DNA of 64,000 nucleotides from NCBI RefSeq assembly GCF_964204645.1, contig NC_134025.1, forward strand, positions 1,307,001 through 1,371,000, read 5' to 3'. Positions 1 to 12,000 of this stretch are shown piece by piece. The translations under genes were made by a program, and so were the position numbers. The DNA comes from Tubulanus polymorphus (lineage: Eukaryota; Nemertea; Palaeonemertea; Tubulaniformes; Tubulanidae). Every line of letters begins with the position of its first letter. Within the stretch, counting starts at the first letter, position 1. The notes under the pieces are model-generated. The model saw only the letters and a program-made list of their open reading frames with translations, searched no databases and had not been told where the DNA came from.

Positions 1-290
1 AAGTGTTTCCAGGAGCTATTAGTTTCAACGTTTCGGTTGAGTCATAACGGGAAAAAGTCGAAACGTTGAAAGAAACTACTACCAGGTCGAGAAAAAAATT
101 TTCATTTCTATTGTGGGATTTTGCATTATGTATCAACTGATCGATGTTGACAAAATGGCGGTGCGTCGTACAGCGAGAGAAGTACTTCTAATAGAGGAAA
201 CCAAGGCAGGAGTGATGACCAATGTAGTCCTACCCCATATCCAGTTTAATGCATAATCACTTACAAAACGTGTAATTCTATTACTTTTAG
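1..290 (+). repeat. Dispersed-repeat fragment and intron upstream of first PAN exon
   Basis: Most of this stretch is intron before the first visible PAN exon. It carries a motif AAGTCGAAACGTTGAAAG near 56-73, followed by a T-rich stretch and TGGGATTTTGCAT near 115-127. A similar order (GTCGAAACGT, T-rich stretch, TGGGATTT) recurs at 50577-50655, and a partial reverse-type copy (TTTCGACTATATCCCGATAA) lies at 48059-48078. I infer a dispersed transposon terminal repeat. The family is not identified. Confidence 0.4.
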
Positions 291-3200
291 ATTTTCTGTC
301 AAAACTAGATGTTGATTGTGACGGGAATGACAATTTGAACAGTACTTTATTGCCCGGATGGAATTTGACGTCTTGTCAAGCACAGTGTTCATTACACACA
401 CATTGTTCGTGCGTCAAGTGGGAAAATACTAGTCAGAATTGTGTTCTATATTTCGAACCATGTTCTGTAATCAATTCTTCAATGGCGACTGTTTTCCTCC
501 TGAAGAAAGGTAAAGTATTACAAGTTCTCTCAGAAAATACAGCACTCAGTCACACAGTTATCGGTTAAGATTGACACAAGAGTTACAATTAGTTCATTTC
601 CAATGTTTTGACTTAAGAGTCAATTCTAGCCGACTACTGTGAAACTGACTGGGTTACTGAGTTAAAACTTCAGTTCGAGTTCATTCGCAATGAGTTAATT
701 CTGAGTCTGGACTCAGAATTCACGGAAGTGGGTCCTACGTATTTCAGGATTAATTCTATTATTCACATTTTTTTCATATTTTCAAATACAGATATCGAAC
801 AATATAGACTAGTCGAAGCGATTTGTGAAAGCGGAAGCGGAAGTGACGTCACGATTCTAGATTACGTCACCAATCGTAAATGCGCGGCGATTTGCGACGA
901 AAGCGCCATCTGCCGGTCGTTTGTGTACAACCTGACAGCGATGCGTTGCTATTTAAAAAACGCGACCTGTTATTCTAATACCCAGAATTCCGGTGATGAA
1001 TACACGTATGATAAAACTGGTAGGTCTTTTCCAGTAACAAAAATAGATTCAATTTAATGTTGATTTGTAAAAGACCGCGAAGATAGGTAGGACTTAGTAG
1101 TAGAAATCACGGGTTTTCCGGCTAGTAGAGACTGAGTATTGTAGCACGAATAAAACTCGAATAAAATCATGTTAACCTCCAAAATACAACTGATAGATTC
1201 GATATGACGTCAACACGGCTCATCTTCTCGTCAACGATATTCATGATAATCCACGGTTTCATTTTAAATCGATTTAGGAATTTTTGTGAAATTGGGCCAA
1301 ACGTTGTTAACTGTGTACCATCCCCTCCCCGTTGAGAATTGACTGTAGGTTCACTATAATCAATTATAAATACTTGGTCGTGACTTTTGTTTCAGCTATT
1401 ACTGGTTTAACCGCCCAGACTTCTTACTGTAGTTGGAATCTAAAGCAGAATAAATACTTGACAAATAGAGTTGGATTGTTCGAATGTCAAGAACGTTGTT
1501 TGTCCGATAATCAATGTATCGGTTTCGAATGGGATTCCAGAGATGGTTTATCTGTTTGCTCGTTCAAAGCTATTGAATGTATGCATTTAGTGTCCGCATC
1601 TAGTTTCTATACATTTAACAAGGGTATGTATCTGATTGGATGATAGTTTTAAGCTTACATTTTAATCTGATCGGTTCGTCTAACTTTAATTTCGTTGTCG
1701 TCGTAAATTCGTAGAGATATAAACTATTGATATCTTAATCATTTACCTGTCCGGCATCTTCTCACAGCAACAAACTGAATTGAAATCCTTGCAAATCGGT
1801 TTGTGTCATTTTACGGGAAACCTTCTTTGGTAACACTACGATGGTAACCAATGCCAGAGAGGTTTTTCTATCTCGGAGTGGCCTCGATGGCAGTGTTAGT
1901 AACGGGGGCGGCTAGAAATCGTGTGATCACGATATTGAAGAAGGTAGCTATGCAGTCAAACTCGGAGGAGTCGTCATCCAATAAATCGTCACATTATCGA
2001 CGACAATGTCTCAACTTTTGAGTCCAGATTTGTATTTGCAATTCAATTGTACTAATCAAGTGTAGGTTGCTATTTTGGATGATAATTCTTCGACACAATG
2101 ATTGTCACAACTATTAGGCGGGTTACACGGTATTCTAAAAGGAAACGATCTTTAAGTAACATGTTTTTTTTTCTATTAACAGTGATACATGATTATCTAC
2201 GTACGGATGGTATGAATTGTGACGGAGCGTCGGTTTATGCTGAGAGTTCTGTAAACGCTTTTGAATGTCGCGATTTATGTAACGCTGATTTGCAATGCGT
2301 GGCGTTTACTGTCGCTCTGACGTCAGGTGTCGACTGTAGGCTCTACACCAGTACCTGCCAATATTACAAAACAGACCAATCGAAAATCTTCTATCAGAAT
2401 TTGAGTAAGTCGAAGTTTTTGGAAGGACTGTTATAGATAAAAGCGAAATGAATGAGATTTTTGAGACCAGGGTCCAGTTTCACAAAAAGTAGTCATAATA
2501 GCAAAAGAATCCCACAATATAAAACGAAAAAGATCGAAATCTGCTAATTTTGAATTATTTTGATTTTAATTTTGATTTTTATACGGTAGCCATAATTCTC
2601 TGATACCAAGCATATCCCCCTCTATAGCTCAACTTATGATAATAGTGCTGCAGTGGTTGTAAGGGAATTTACAATTAAGTCCAGACTACTCGCTATAATT
2701 ACAATAATAACTGATACAATGTGTCCTCAAATTGAACGTTATTTCATCTATTGTTTATCGGGTTCAAAATTGAATCGCGTCACCACGGACCCGTGTTTAC
2801 TCGTAAAAGCCTCTAATGGACAGAATAATGAATAACTATGCGTTATTGAAAGATGCAAGTTCGTCAAAATTATTGGAAAATTCATGGCTAGGAATAGAGC
2901 ATCAATAGCTATGGAATTCAATCGTTCATTAATACAATCAATACATCGGTTGCATATTTGATCTATCGATCGTGGTTGTGAAAAGAGACATTTTCTGAGT
3001 AAAATCGATGAAAATGCGTAGAATTAAAAGCGCAGTTTAAACAAATTTTATAAAGACTGAAAAGGAAATTTCTTCATTATTTGAAAGTAAGAATAAAAAA
3101 CGACTGTTTCTCGTCCATTACACCCAACGATAGTCTCTAGAGAAACGTCGCATGTTTTGGTTAAACATTTTAATGAATTTTAATTTCATTTCTCCACGTT

Positions 3201-6200
3201 TGGGGGGCGGGGGGTGGTTACTACGGATACTTATATTTCTGTTCGTTGTATCCTTTTTCAGATTCTGAACGGTATTTTTTGCGGCGAAAAAGCTGCACGC
3301 TTCCTGCTGAGAACGTCATTTCAACATATCATAATTATACGATTAGTAATTGTAAAACACAGTGTCGACTGGATTCGAGATGTCAGAGTTTTATTATAAC
3401 CTACACGAACTCGAATATAACGTGTATTATTTATAATGAAACGTGTTCATCGTTTTCATACGAACAGAACTCTATACATTTCGATGTCGTTGAAGGTAAA
3501 CTCAAGAATGTAATAGATATTTGACTATTTTCATTAAAATCTTAGATCATTAGAAATAATAAGGTGAATAATAGAAATTATTCCGTAATTCCATTGAATT
3601 GAGTTCACGACGCTTCGGCTGTTGACTAACAGCTATAATCATCGGTAAAAGTTGGATAAACTGGGACCAGTTTCACGAAAAGGATTACGGCCTAAATCGA
3701 TTTAAGATTAACTGAATTAATGAGGAAATTAAATCGATTTAAGAGTTAAACCTGTTAGTGAAACTGGGCCCTGGGGTTTATTTCTAAATATGGTATGGGT
3801 ACTTTATTATGCACTGAGTTTACATTTTTATCTGATTAATTCTAGGACAATATCAGGAGTATACTCGTTACAATGGTTACTGTAAAGAGAGCGGAGGACT
3901 TTATCATATCCTACCGTTAGAAACCATCTCGATGCATCGATGTAAACTGCTCTGCGATAACACTCCGCTGTGCGTCCGGTTCGCAGTCCGCATGAGCGCC
4001 ATAGAGACCGCTTGTCTTTTATACGCAAAACGCTGTCCGGACACGACTCTGGCTCGACCGACCATGAAATGGTTGAAAAAAGCGTACAACTTCAATTTCG
4101 GTTATAACAGTAAAAGTGAGCGGAATTTCTAGACGAAATCCATCCTGAAAATGATTCCCCAATCTACCCAGTTAACTAATATAATTACATAAAATTCCAC
4201 AATAGTAAGACTCAGAAATGTTTCCTTGAGCTTATTTCTATTCGACGTTTTGACTTAATCCTAAATGAAGTACATTTTAGCCCAAGGAAACACAAACAGA
4301 TCAAACATATATGATATGATAACTAAAATCTCACACTATGAATGAAATGAGTCTAAAATGCTTCAGATAGTAGTTTATTCAACATGTCGATTTTATCCTA
4401 ATGGTCATCTTCAGCTGCTGGAATATGTAATGAAATTTGATATGTATTTTCAGGTGCTGATTCACTATCGGAATCGTATAACGCGATATATGACGTCAAA
4501 CCGAACAAGCCTCATGTAGTAATAGCGGATGTTTCGGATATGTTGATCTGTCGTGCTGCCTGTGACGCGGATATTTCGTGTCTAGCATTTCATTTAACCG
4601 CTGCTACCTCGCAATGTTTCCATTATACCGAACCGTATTCATATACATCGACTACTACAGAATTTATATTTTACGAAAAAATAGGTATTCAGTAATCATT
4701 TGAATATGAATTACATTAATCCAACAGAGAATATAAAACGAGGGATACGTGAATCCCGTATACTGCGCCCACATCGGTGATTACGGCCGAATCTGAATCT
4801 TAGTAAGGACGGGTTGGCGGTCTATCAGGGGAAGTGAGGATATCGGAAGTAAACTTTAATTTGTGTCATAGATTTGGCATCATTTCTTCCCAGAAAGATC
4901 CTGGCGGACCGGCGATATCGGGGGTTGAAATTTATCCTTTTCTAACGATATATATGAAAACAGATTTCTAGTTAATTTTGGTAGATTTTCTAAGTTTGTT
5001 GAAGACGTTTTTGTTGTTTTTCTTTAACAGAAGTTGAAGATTATCATATTCGTGTTGGAGGATGCAACGAAACCAATTCACTACAAGTAATATCGAATAC
5101 GTCGATATATTCGTGTAAAACAGCGTGTGACAATCACATCAATTGTCGGGTATTTTTCTATAAGATGAAGCTAAGATCGTGTGCACTGCGACAATTGAAC
5201 TGTCAAATACAACAGCTAATCCTCTCATCAACTCCGGTTTATATGTACGAAAATATATGTAAGTAATAAACGAATAAATACTGATCTGATGCGAGTTAAA
5301 CTGATAGACAAACAGAAATCACACCCTAGAAGTCTAAGAGAAATAATAAATGTAAGTTGATTAGACTGAGACCATAACGAAAGCTCGTACTACAAATAAT
5401 AAATCTAGTTAACACTTTAAAAGAATAAAACTGCGTTCGGCCGTGCTGACCAGAGAACAGAAATAAATAGTCTCTGTGGACCCGGCTCTACTGTTTTTGC
5501 TTAAGATTCTACGATTAAAACGTTCGAAATGAACTTACTCCAACGCTATAAACAATCGTCAATATAACTATCGAACTGGGCACTAATAAAACTGGATCAA
5601 GCTGGCCAACATTCCAGCCGATTTCTAAATCATTTCCCATTAAATTCTATCAGTAACAAACCTTAATCGTAAGTAATTCGTACCCCATTGATTCCCATTG
5701 TGTTGTCTCTTTTTTAGTTCAATCAAACTTCACTCGTAAAGATGACACGATTTGCTCAAATCCCGCCAATTCACCGATAAACAGAGCGACAGTTTTGATG
5801 TCGGATGAATGCCGTTCGCTTTGCGCAACTTCGTCGAATTGTTTAGAATTCGACTACACAGCCGACACGACTAATACCCTGAAAACAACGGATAATTGTA
5901 ACTTGTACGACACTAAATGTACATCATTGAAAGTCGTAGACGATATTCTCCCGTTACGTCATTATTACTACGCCGTTCCAATAGGTCAGTATCTCTGTAT
6001 GATCGATTAACTTCCTCTTTTTGTACTCCTCCCCGCGGTTCGATCCTACCATCCTGAATCGGAATAGGTATGTGGATATGGGCGGTGTAACCTCGTAATT
6101 CAGAGCCGGTCGCACATTCGGTCTGGCACTAAGGTTAGATAGCTGGAGACGTATATTATTAGTTCTATTGAGTCAAACTTTAATCTAGAATCGTGTAACG

Positions 6201-6304
6201 GAATCCTGTTCTCAAAAGCGGTAAGTAATTCATGTATGTTTTAATACGCAAACACTTGATTTTCTACAGCGAGTTCATTTTCAGCCAGTTTGTGTAGAGG
6301 GTAA
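291..6304 (+). CDS. Multi-PAN/apple-domain extracellular protein (3' part, nine domain exons)
   Basis: Nine exons are visible: 291-509, 792-1019, 1396-1623, 2183-2404, 3262-3495, 3846-4109, 4454-4684, 5031-5258 and 5718-5984. Each is flanked by AG/GT, has length 3n, and starts and ends in phase 1, so each is a self-contained cassette. Each encodes one domain of about 73-89 residues with the apple/PAN cysteine spacing, for example SCQAQC-x5-C-x-C followed by a C-x7-C pair, and SCKTACDNHINC in the eighth. Several N-glycosylation sequons occur. PAN/apple domains bind protein or carbohydrate in secreted or surface proteins. A short last exon 6270-6304 (reading ASSFSASLCRG then stop) fits the phase and gives a plausible C-terminus, but it is less certain than the domain exons. 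The N-terminus and any signal peptide lie outside the window. No transmembrane segment is visible. The gene is convergent with TPGS1. The specific orthologue is unknown. Confidence 0.85.
3663..3772. mobile_element. Short inverted-repeat element (MITE-like), intronic
   Basis: The ends read GGGACCAGTTTCAC and, on the opposite strand, GGGCCCAGTTTCAC (13 of 14 identical), bounding about 110 bp. The interior has two copies of AAATCGATTTAAG. It lies in the intron before the sixth PAN exon. Related ends occur at 2470, 12855, 47480, 57542 and 63440 onward. Confidence 0.55.
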
Positions 6305-6522
6305 GTCCACCACAACATTTTCAATGAGGAGCCTCCAAAAACCATAGAGAAACACCTGGTTTTTTATTACGAAATACGCATCCCGGTACTTTATTTTACA
6401 AAATCTTATCAAATACACGATCGAGGAAGTAAAATTATTATCACAAAACTTCCATGATTGAAAACACGTTTAATAAGACACGATTCATTCAGGATCAGAC
6501 GCAGAAACCTCATCTTCAGAAT

Positions 6523-8120
6523 TTAATGGATTTTCGACACCTGCAAAAGAGAAACAACAGTAAAATCAATGACAAACAAATAATAGACAATTATAGATCT
6601 AAAGTCTGAAATATCTACCGTCGCTAAGAAACTATCGGCTGCTGAAGACACAAATTGTTCTTTGGTGAGGATTCCACTAGATCGATCTCCACTCGCCTAC
6701 AAACATAATTAGAATTCCTCTATTTCACTATGAACTCTAAAACAATTGACTTTACGAGTCCGTGTTTTCATTCGGGACGATCGTTTAGTTTACTGGGACG
6801 ACACGGAATCTTACCTGGTGCAAAGCCGTTGAAATTTTGTCCGGTGCAAGATTAAATGCCGTGGCGATATTCAGTACAACTCTATAGAAGATAATAACAA
6901 GGGTTGAAACACGGAATAATGGAGGCCAAATTGATGAACTGAAACCGATTCAAAACCTACGATGTAGATTTATTTTTGTTGATATTTTGATTAATCGATT
7001 CTTTCAAATTTCCCAATACAGCTTCGCACAATGATTTGTTTGCTCGACCGGTTTCACGCAGATCCAAACATTTAAATAATTCTTCCGATTCTTTCAAAAA
7101 ATCTGCAAAACAAGATTTCAAACATTTTTTTATAGTTATTTATGTTCCGAAGCTATTAACAATTAAGATTAACTTCTTCTTTCACTTGCTTGTTTTTGTT
7201 TTCGACCAAGTAACGTACCTTTCATGATATAACATGTAGTTACTGAGGTCCTGAATACAGGAAACTGAATCGCTTCCCAGGGACGGCATTGCAACTTCGC
7301 TAATAGCTTATCGGTGATTGAACCAGGGATACCCCTAAACAAATGAATTACTATTTGATTTATTTTCCCATTGAAAATTTCAAAATTATATTAAGGATAG
7401 TTTTAATACCTGCAAATAGCGTTGATTAGCGCCATAAAACTCTCACCATTGATTCCTCTGAGGCCTTTTGCAACTTCAAAAAGATTAGAAAACATTAGTT
7501 TTATCAATCGGACAAAAAATGTGTGTTGCTTCAATTCTAACAAAATCGAATAGTACCTTTCTTAGAGTTGAGTGTTTCATATGCTAATCGTACATTCGTT
7601 TCGAAAACTGGTTTTGAAAAATGTGTAAGATTTAATTGTTGAAATGCTTTGGTTACGAGATCGTGATTGTTGTCGAATGAGTCAAAACTGTAAAAAAGGC
7701 AATGGGTGAGGTTTGACAACCAGTGATTGTATCGAAAAAATGGAAATTGCAAACTGATATAATATCTTACTAGTCAGCGAGAAAAGAAATTGGGTCTTTG
7801 GGTCGGTTTTCGAGTATTTTCGCAAGTGCATCACGTATTTGAGCACTCGCACCCGTGCGATCTACAACAGAAAAATATACAGACCGTCAACTGCTGCCCT
7901 CTATGACTGCTACATTGTTTACATCGGCAACCATGTCAACAAAATTCTTCCAAAAATTACTTTGCAGTGTTTACACAATTATGAAAGAGCCATAAAACTT
8001 CAGATATTGTTTTAAGACAAATTATGAGATGAATTAAGATCCAAAAGGAAACAAACCTAAGAATTGTCGATCATTTTCCGGCGCTGTGTTATCAGAATGT
8101 AGTTTCCTCTTGTCGGCCAT
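6523..8120 (-). CDS. TPGS1: Tubulin polyglutamylase complex subunit 1
   Basis: Nine coding exons on the minus strand, in transcription order: 8120-8057, 7861-7771, 7687-7557, 7473-7410, 7334-7219, 7102-6961, 6881-6815, 6696-6619 and 6540-6523. All junctions are GT-AG and phase-consistent, giving 256 residues against about 290 in mammals. Family-typical segments are AKILENRPKDPISFLADYF near residues 34-52, a VRLAYETLN segment, then LQCRPWEAI and FPVFRTSVTTCY. A C-terminal FVSSAADSFLATV segment corresponds to the end of vertebrate TPGS1. TPGS1 belongs to the TTLL1-containing complex that adds glutamate chains to tubulin of axonemes and neuronal microtubules, as is known for the family. The N-terminus is shorter than in mammals. 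The last exon codes only VSKIH and is the least certain part. The start ATG is 8 bp from a GGTGCTGCCATCT motif also present in the cystatin/hexokinase spacer. Confidence 0.9.
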
Positions 8121-8184
8121 GTCTACCAGATGGCAGCACCGTCGATATCAAAGAATACCAGCCAGAGATGTTTATATAGAAAAC

Positions 8185-8190
8185 TTTATT
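8185..8190 (-). terminator. Poly(A) signal of the cystatin gene
   Basis: AATAAA on the minus strand, about 170 bp beyond the cystatin stop codon. It is only about 65 bp before the TPGS1 start codon on the same strand, so the two transcripts nearly abut. Confidence 0.6.
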
Positions 8191-8358
8191 TAAAAATTTG
8201 TTTATAAATAGGAATGAATTAAATATTGTTGCGACTTAGAATTCTTATCTAAAGTCACATACAGTTTAGACTAACTTCATAAATTCTAATCAATTACTGT
8301 ACTTTAAATAATTGCAACAAAATACAAATTCGATACATTAATGATATATCATATTGAT

Positions 8359-8836
8359 TTATTGAAAGTGAACAATTGGATCGCTTTCCTTCTTTCCAGT
8401 TAGAATAGTTTCGTGCAGCTCTAATTCCATAGCGGGCGGCAACTTTTGCCAAACTCGAATGTGAATATATTCATCATTTCCAACGTGAACCTGGAATAAA
8501 ATAGAAGGCATTCACAATCGGGTTGGCCTCCCTTCCCTTCCTGCTTCTACATTCACAATGATTTCATTACATTACAACAAACCTTTATGAAGTAATTGGT
8601 ACCAGCTACAACTTGAGTCGCAACATGAGTAGCAGTGAAAGTGGGATAGGATTTATTAGTTTTTGATTGCACTTGATCCTTCACCTGAAAAATATGGTTC
8701 GAAAAGTTTGTTTACTAAAAAGATTGTGGCAACAAATCAGAATACACCGGTTAAAATGACTGTTTACCTTCTCACAGATATCTTGATCCTCAGCAGTCGC
8801 TGCTCTAGAACCCTGAACACCACCGCACATTGCCAT
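8359..8836 (-). CDS. Intracellular (type 1, stefin-like) cystatin
   Basis: Three exons on the minus strand, 8836-8768, 8684-8583 and 8490-8359, with phase-0 introns, give 100 residues. That is the usual stefin length. No signal peptide is present. The N-terminal CGGV (residues 4-7) supplies the conserved glycine that enters the protease cleft. The first inhibitory loop QVVAG is at residues 47-51, inside ATQVVAGTNYFIKV. The second loop LP is at 74-75. These are the three contact regions by which stefins inhibit papain-like cysteine proteases (cathepsins B, H, L) in the cytosol. The absence of disulfide-pattern cysteines also fits type 1. The gene is divergent from hexokinase (start codons 224 bp apart) and lies directly upstream of TPGS1 on the same strand. 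Assignment as cystatin A/B class is firm; which paralogue is not. Confidence 0.93.
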
Positions 8837-9060
8837 TATTAACAATTAAACACTGATAAATCAAAACTAATCCCGAAAAACAAAAAACTGATGAACCGAC
8901 AATCAGCTGATGAATTGTCATGAGATCACCAGCAGGTGCTGCCATCTACCTCGCTTGCCATATGAGAATATAAGTGGCAGCACTTGACGGTAGCAGTGTA
9001 ACCAACTGTCGGGTCTTACACGGATCGATTTACACAGTACTACTACATGTAGTTAGAAGT
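8837..9060. promoter_or_regulatory. Shared divergent promoter region, cystatin / hexokinase
   Basis: A 224-bp spacer separates the two divergent start codons. It contains GGTGCTGCCATCT at 8935-8947, also found at 8128-8140 just upstream of the TPGS1 start, and a related GTGGCAGCACTTGACGG near 8974. No TATA box is obvious at canonical distance for either gene. A bidirectional promoter is an inference from the spacing. Confidence 0.5.
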
Positions 9061-12000
9061 ATGTCACATTTGCTGCATATTTCGGGATGCGGACCAGACT
9101 CAAATTTAGTAAAAGATGCCCCGGCTCAAGTAAGTTAAAGAAATGTGTTGATTTTGTAACGATTTTCACAATAAACTAAAACTTGAATCGTGGCACTTGG
9201 CAGCCAGTGTTGGCACTTTATCAGTTCTCCTGCTGTGCATAGTAGAGCAAATACGTAGATCTATAAAAAAATCCCTGACTGCTATATCAATCAAAATGCT
9301 CTATATGTACACGGTGCCAGCTGCTCGCTTATTTTCCATGTTTCATACTGTTTTTTACAATCTATCCGTAATAGATACGTTTCCATGTACTGTGTTTTTA
9401 CAGTCTATATTCACCCATAGATTGTTTCCATGCTCGATCGGGATCTGAATCTCGGCGATGAAACGTTGAATCGAATGATGAGAGTGATGGAAGTAGAGAT
9501 GAAACACGGTTTGAGCGGGAATGAAAAATTCCGCAAACAATCGTCCTTAAAAATGTTAGTCACGTATGTGAGGGAAGTTTTAGATGGAACTGGTAAATTT
9601 ACTAAACAATTCATCGAATGTTTTGCCATTACACAAAACCGCCACATGAAATTCTAATTATTAATACGTTGTTTGATTTATTTTCGGGGGGCTTTAGAGG
9701 AAGGAGAATTTCTGGCCTTGGATCTTGGCGGTACGAATTTTCGTGTACTGCACATGACGATGAAAGCGGGGAAATTGGTTTACTTCATTTCTAAAACGTA
9801 TTCGATATCGTCTTCAACGTTGCACGGGTCGGCGGTCGAGGTACGATTTCAAATCAGAGAAAAAACTATTGATCTGCAGATTTTGATATTTCGTTAGAGT
9901 ACAAAGTTGAATTGTATTCTTACGTAGGTATTTGACTACATCGCTGAATGCATTGCCGAATTTGTGGAAGAAGAAGGCATTCAAAATGAGAAAAGGCTTC
10001 CTTTAGGTGCGTGGAAACCTCACCGTTATAAACACAGAATTATATATCATTCGCCCTTAAAACTACGAATGATTTATCGCAATTTCTACAGGTTTCACGT
10101 TTTCATTTCCACTCAAAAAAGAAGGGCTTCGAAAAGGAATTCTGATGAAATGGAATAAAACGTTTAGATGTTCCGATGGTATCGGTGAAGATGTAGTTTG
10201 TTTGTTGGAAGATGCGATTCACAAAAGAGGGGTATGAAATATCGGCTACATTCACTACCGTTTAAATGCGTTGAAGAGATTGAGATATCGTTTGCTGTTA
10301 GTTGCGCGTCAAAAAGTGTTCTTAGATATTTGAGATGTTTGTTTGAGTGTATAGAACTGAAATGTCAAAATCTATGGAGATATATTTTACAAAATCTCAT
10401 TAAAAGATATCTGTCGATACATTTTTCATGTAACCTTTTTGCCATCATATCAATCACATTCATTGCGGAGACAAAGTATATTTGTAAAAAGACGATACTT
10501 TCCGATATATTTACACTATTTTCATTTCGACGATAATAACTCGAGTGAAGTAGAATATCAGGCCAGCCGGGTCATTCCCACGTTTTTCACTGATGTCTGC
10601 GACAGATAATTTTACGTTTTTGGGGCTAAAGAACTTAACGTACGTAACGGCTATGAATGAAAAGTTTGTTTTACCGACACAAAATTCACCGGACACGTGA
10701 ACACGCGTGTTTCGTGTTATCGTAAATCGTCGTCGATCAAAGTCCCATTTGAACCTAGTTAAACTTTTATTCGATATCCAAGAATTCACGTCTTATCTGA
10801 AAATACCGTAAATACAAAACATTGACATCGAGCCATAATCTACGATCCTCGCTGCTCAGATCGATGTAGTTTCGGGGTTTATTTACATTTCAGGATATAA
10901 ATGTAGAAGTAGTGGCCATATTGAATGATACAACTGGTACGTTAATGGCTGGAGCGTATATCGATCATCATTGTCAAATTGGACTCATTATCGGTACATC
11001 GACCTAAAACTAGTTACCATTATTTTACAAATATTCCCCCGAAATAAAACCACACAATATTATGAATACACTGTTGTACATCTCGTAGGTACGGGTTGCA
11101 ATGTCTGTTACGTGGAACACTTGGAAAATGTTGATAAATGGCGAGAACTAATAATTCACCCTAAAGAGGTAAACACACACACTATATAGATCAGTGATTA
11201 TAGTGAAACTCCCGTAAACCGTCGTCGAACGACGATCATTTGTGTTGGAAATTGCCATTTATACTTAAAATCTGGAATATCGAAAGTTTGATCGACACTA
11301 GTCAGTAACCTGTCTGTGGTTTATTTTCACGATCGGATATTTTCCCTAACCAAATAAGTATAAGGTATAAGCCCATCCGATTATAAAAAGCTTACCACCA
11401 ACGATTAGGTAAATAACTAGATCGTCACAAAAGTTGTTATGGCTTCGGTAATCTGACGACTTAAAACTTTATATCTATCTTATATCCAATATTCTTAGGT
11501 GATTATCAATACTGAATGGGGCGCTTTCGGTGACAATGGATCCTTAGATTTTCTGAAAACAGAAGTTGATCGATGCATCGATAAAAACTCGCCACATCCG
11601 GGTATCAACACGTAAGTAACTGAGGAATTAGAAATCTGAGGAATTAGATTCATGACAAAATTCCTCAGTTCTCGGTTCAAACTTTCCTCTAACGGTTCTT
11701 AATTCTATCAATAGTTCACTTTTTTCACCGATTTTTATCTTATGGCAGTTTTGAGAAGTTGTTTTCTGGAATGTTTATGGGTGAATTACTGCGACATTAC
11801 ATGTTGGAAAATATACGAAACGGTTCGTTATTTTCCGGTAGAGGTGAAAACGTTCTGGAGAAAACGGGAACTATAAAGACATCGCATATCTCGCAAATTG
11901 AAAAGTAAGTTGGAACCAAATGCGTCTTGTTTACGTCTTGCAAATGCGTCTTGATTCGAGCCCTTCAACACGGGATAGTTCACCTCAAAATGACCTCTGA

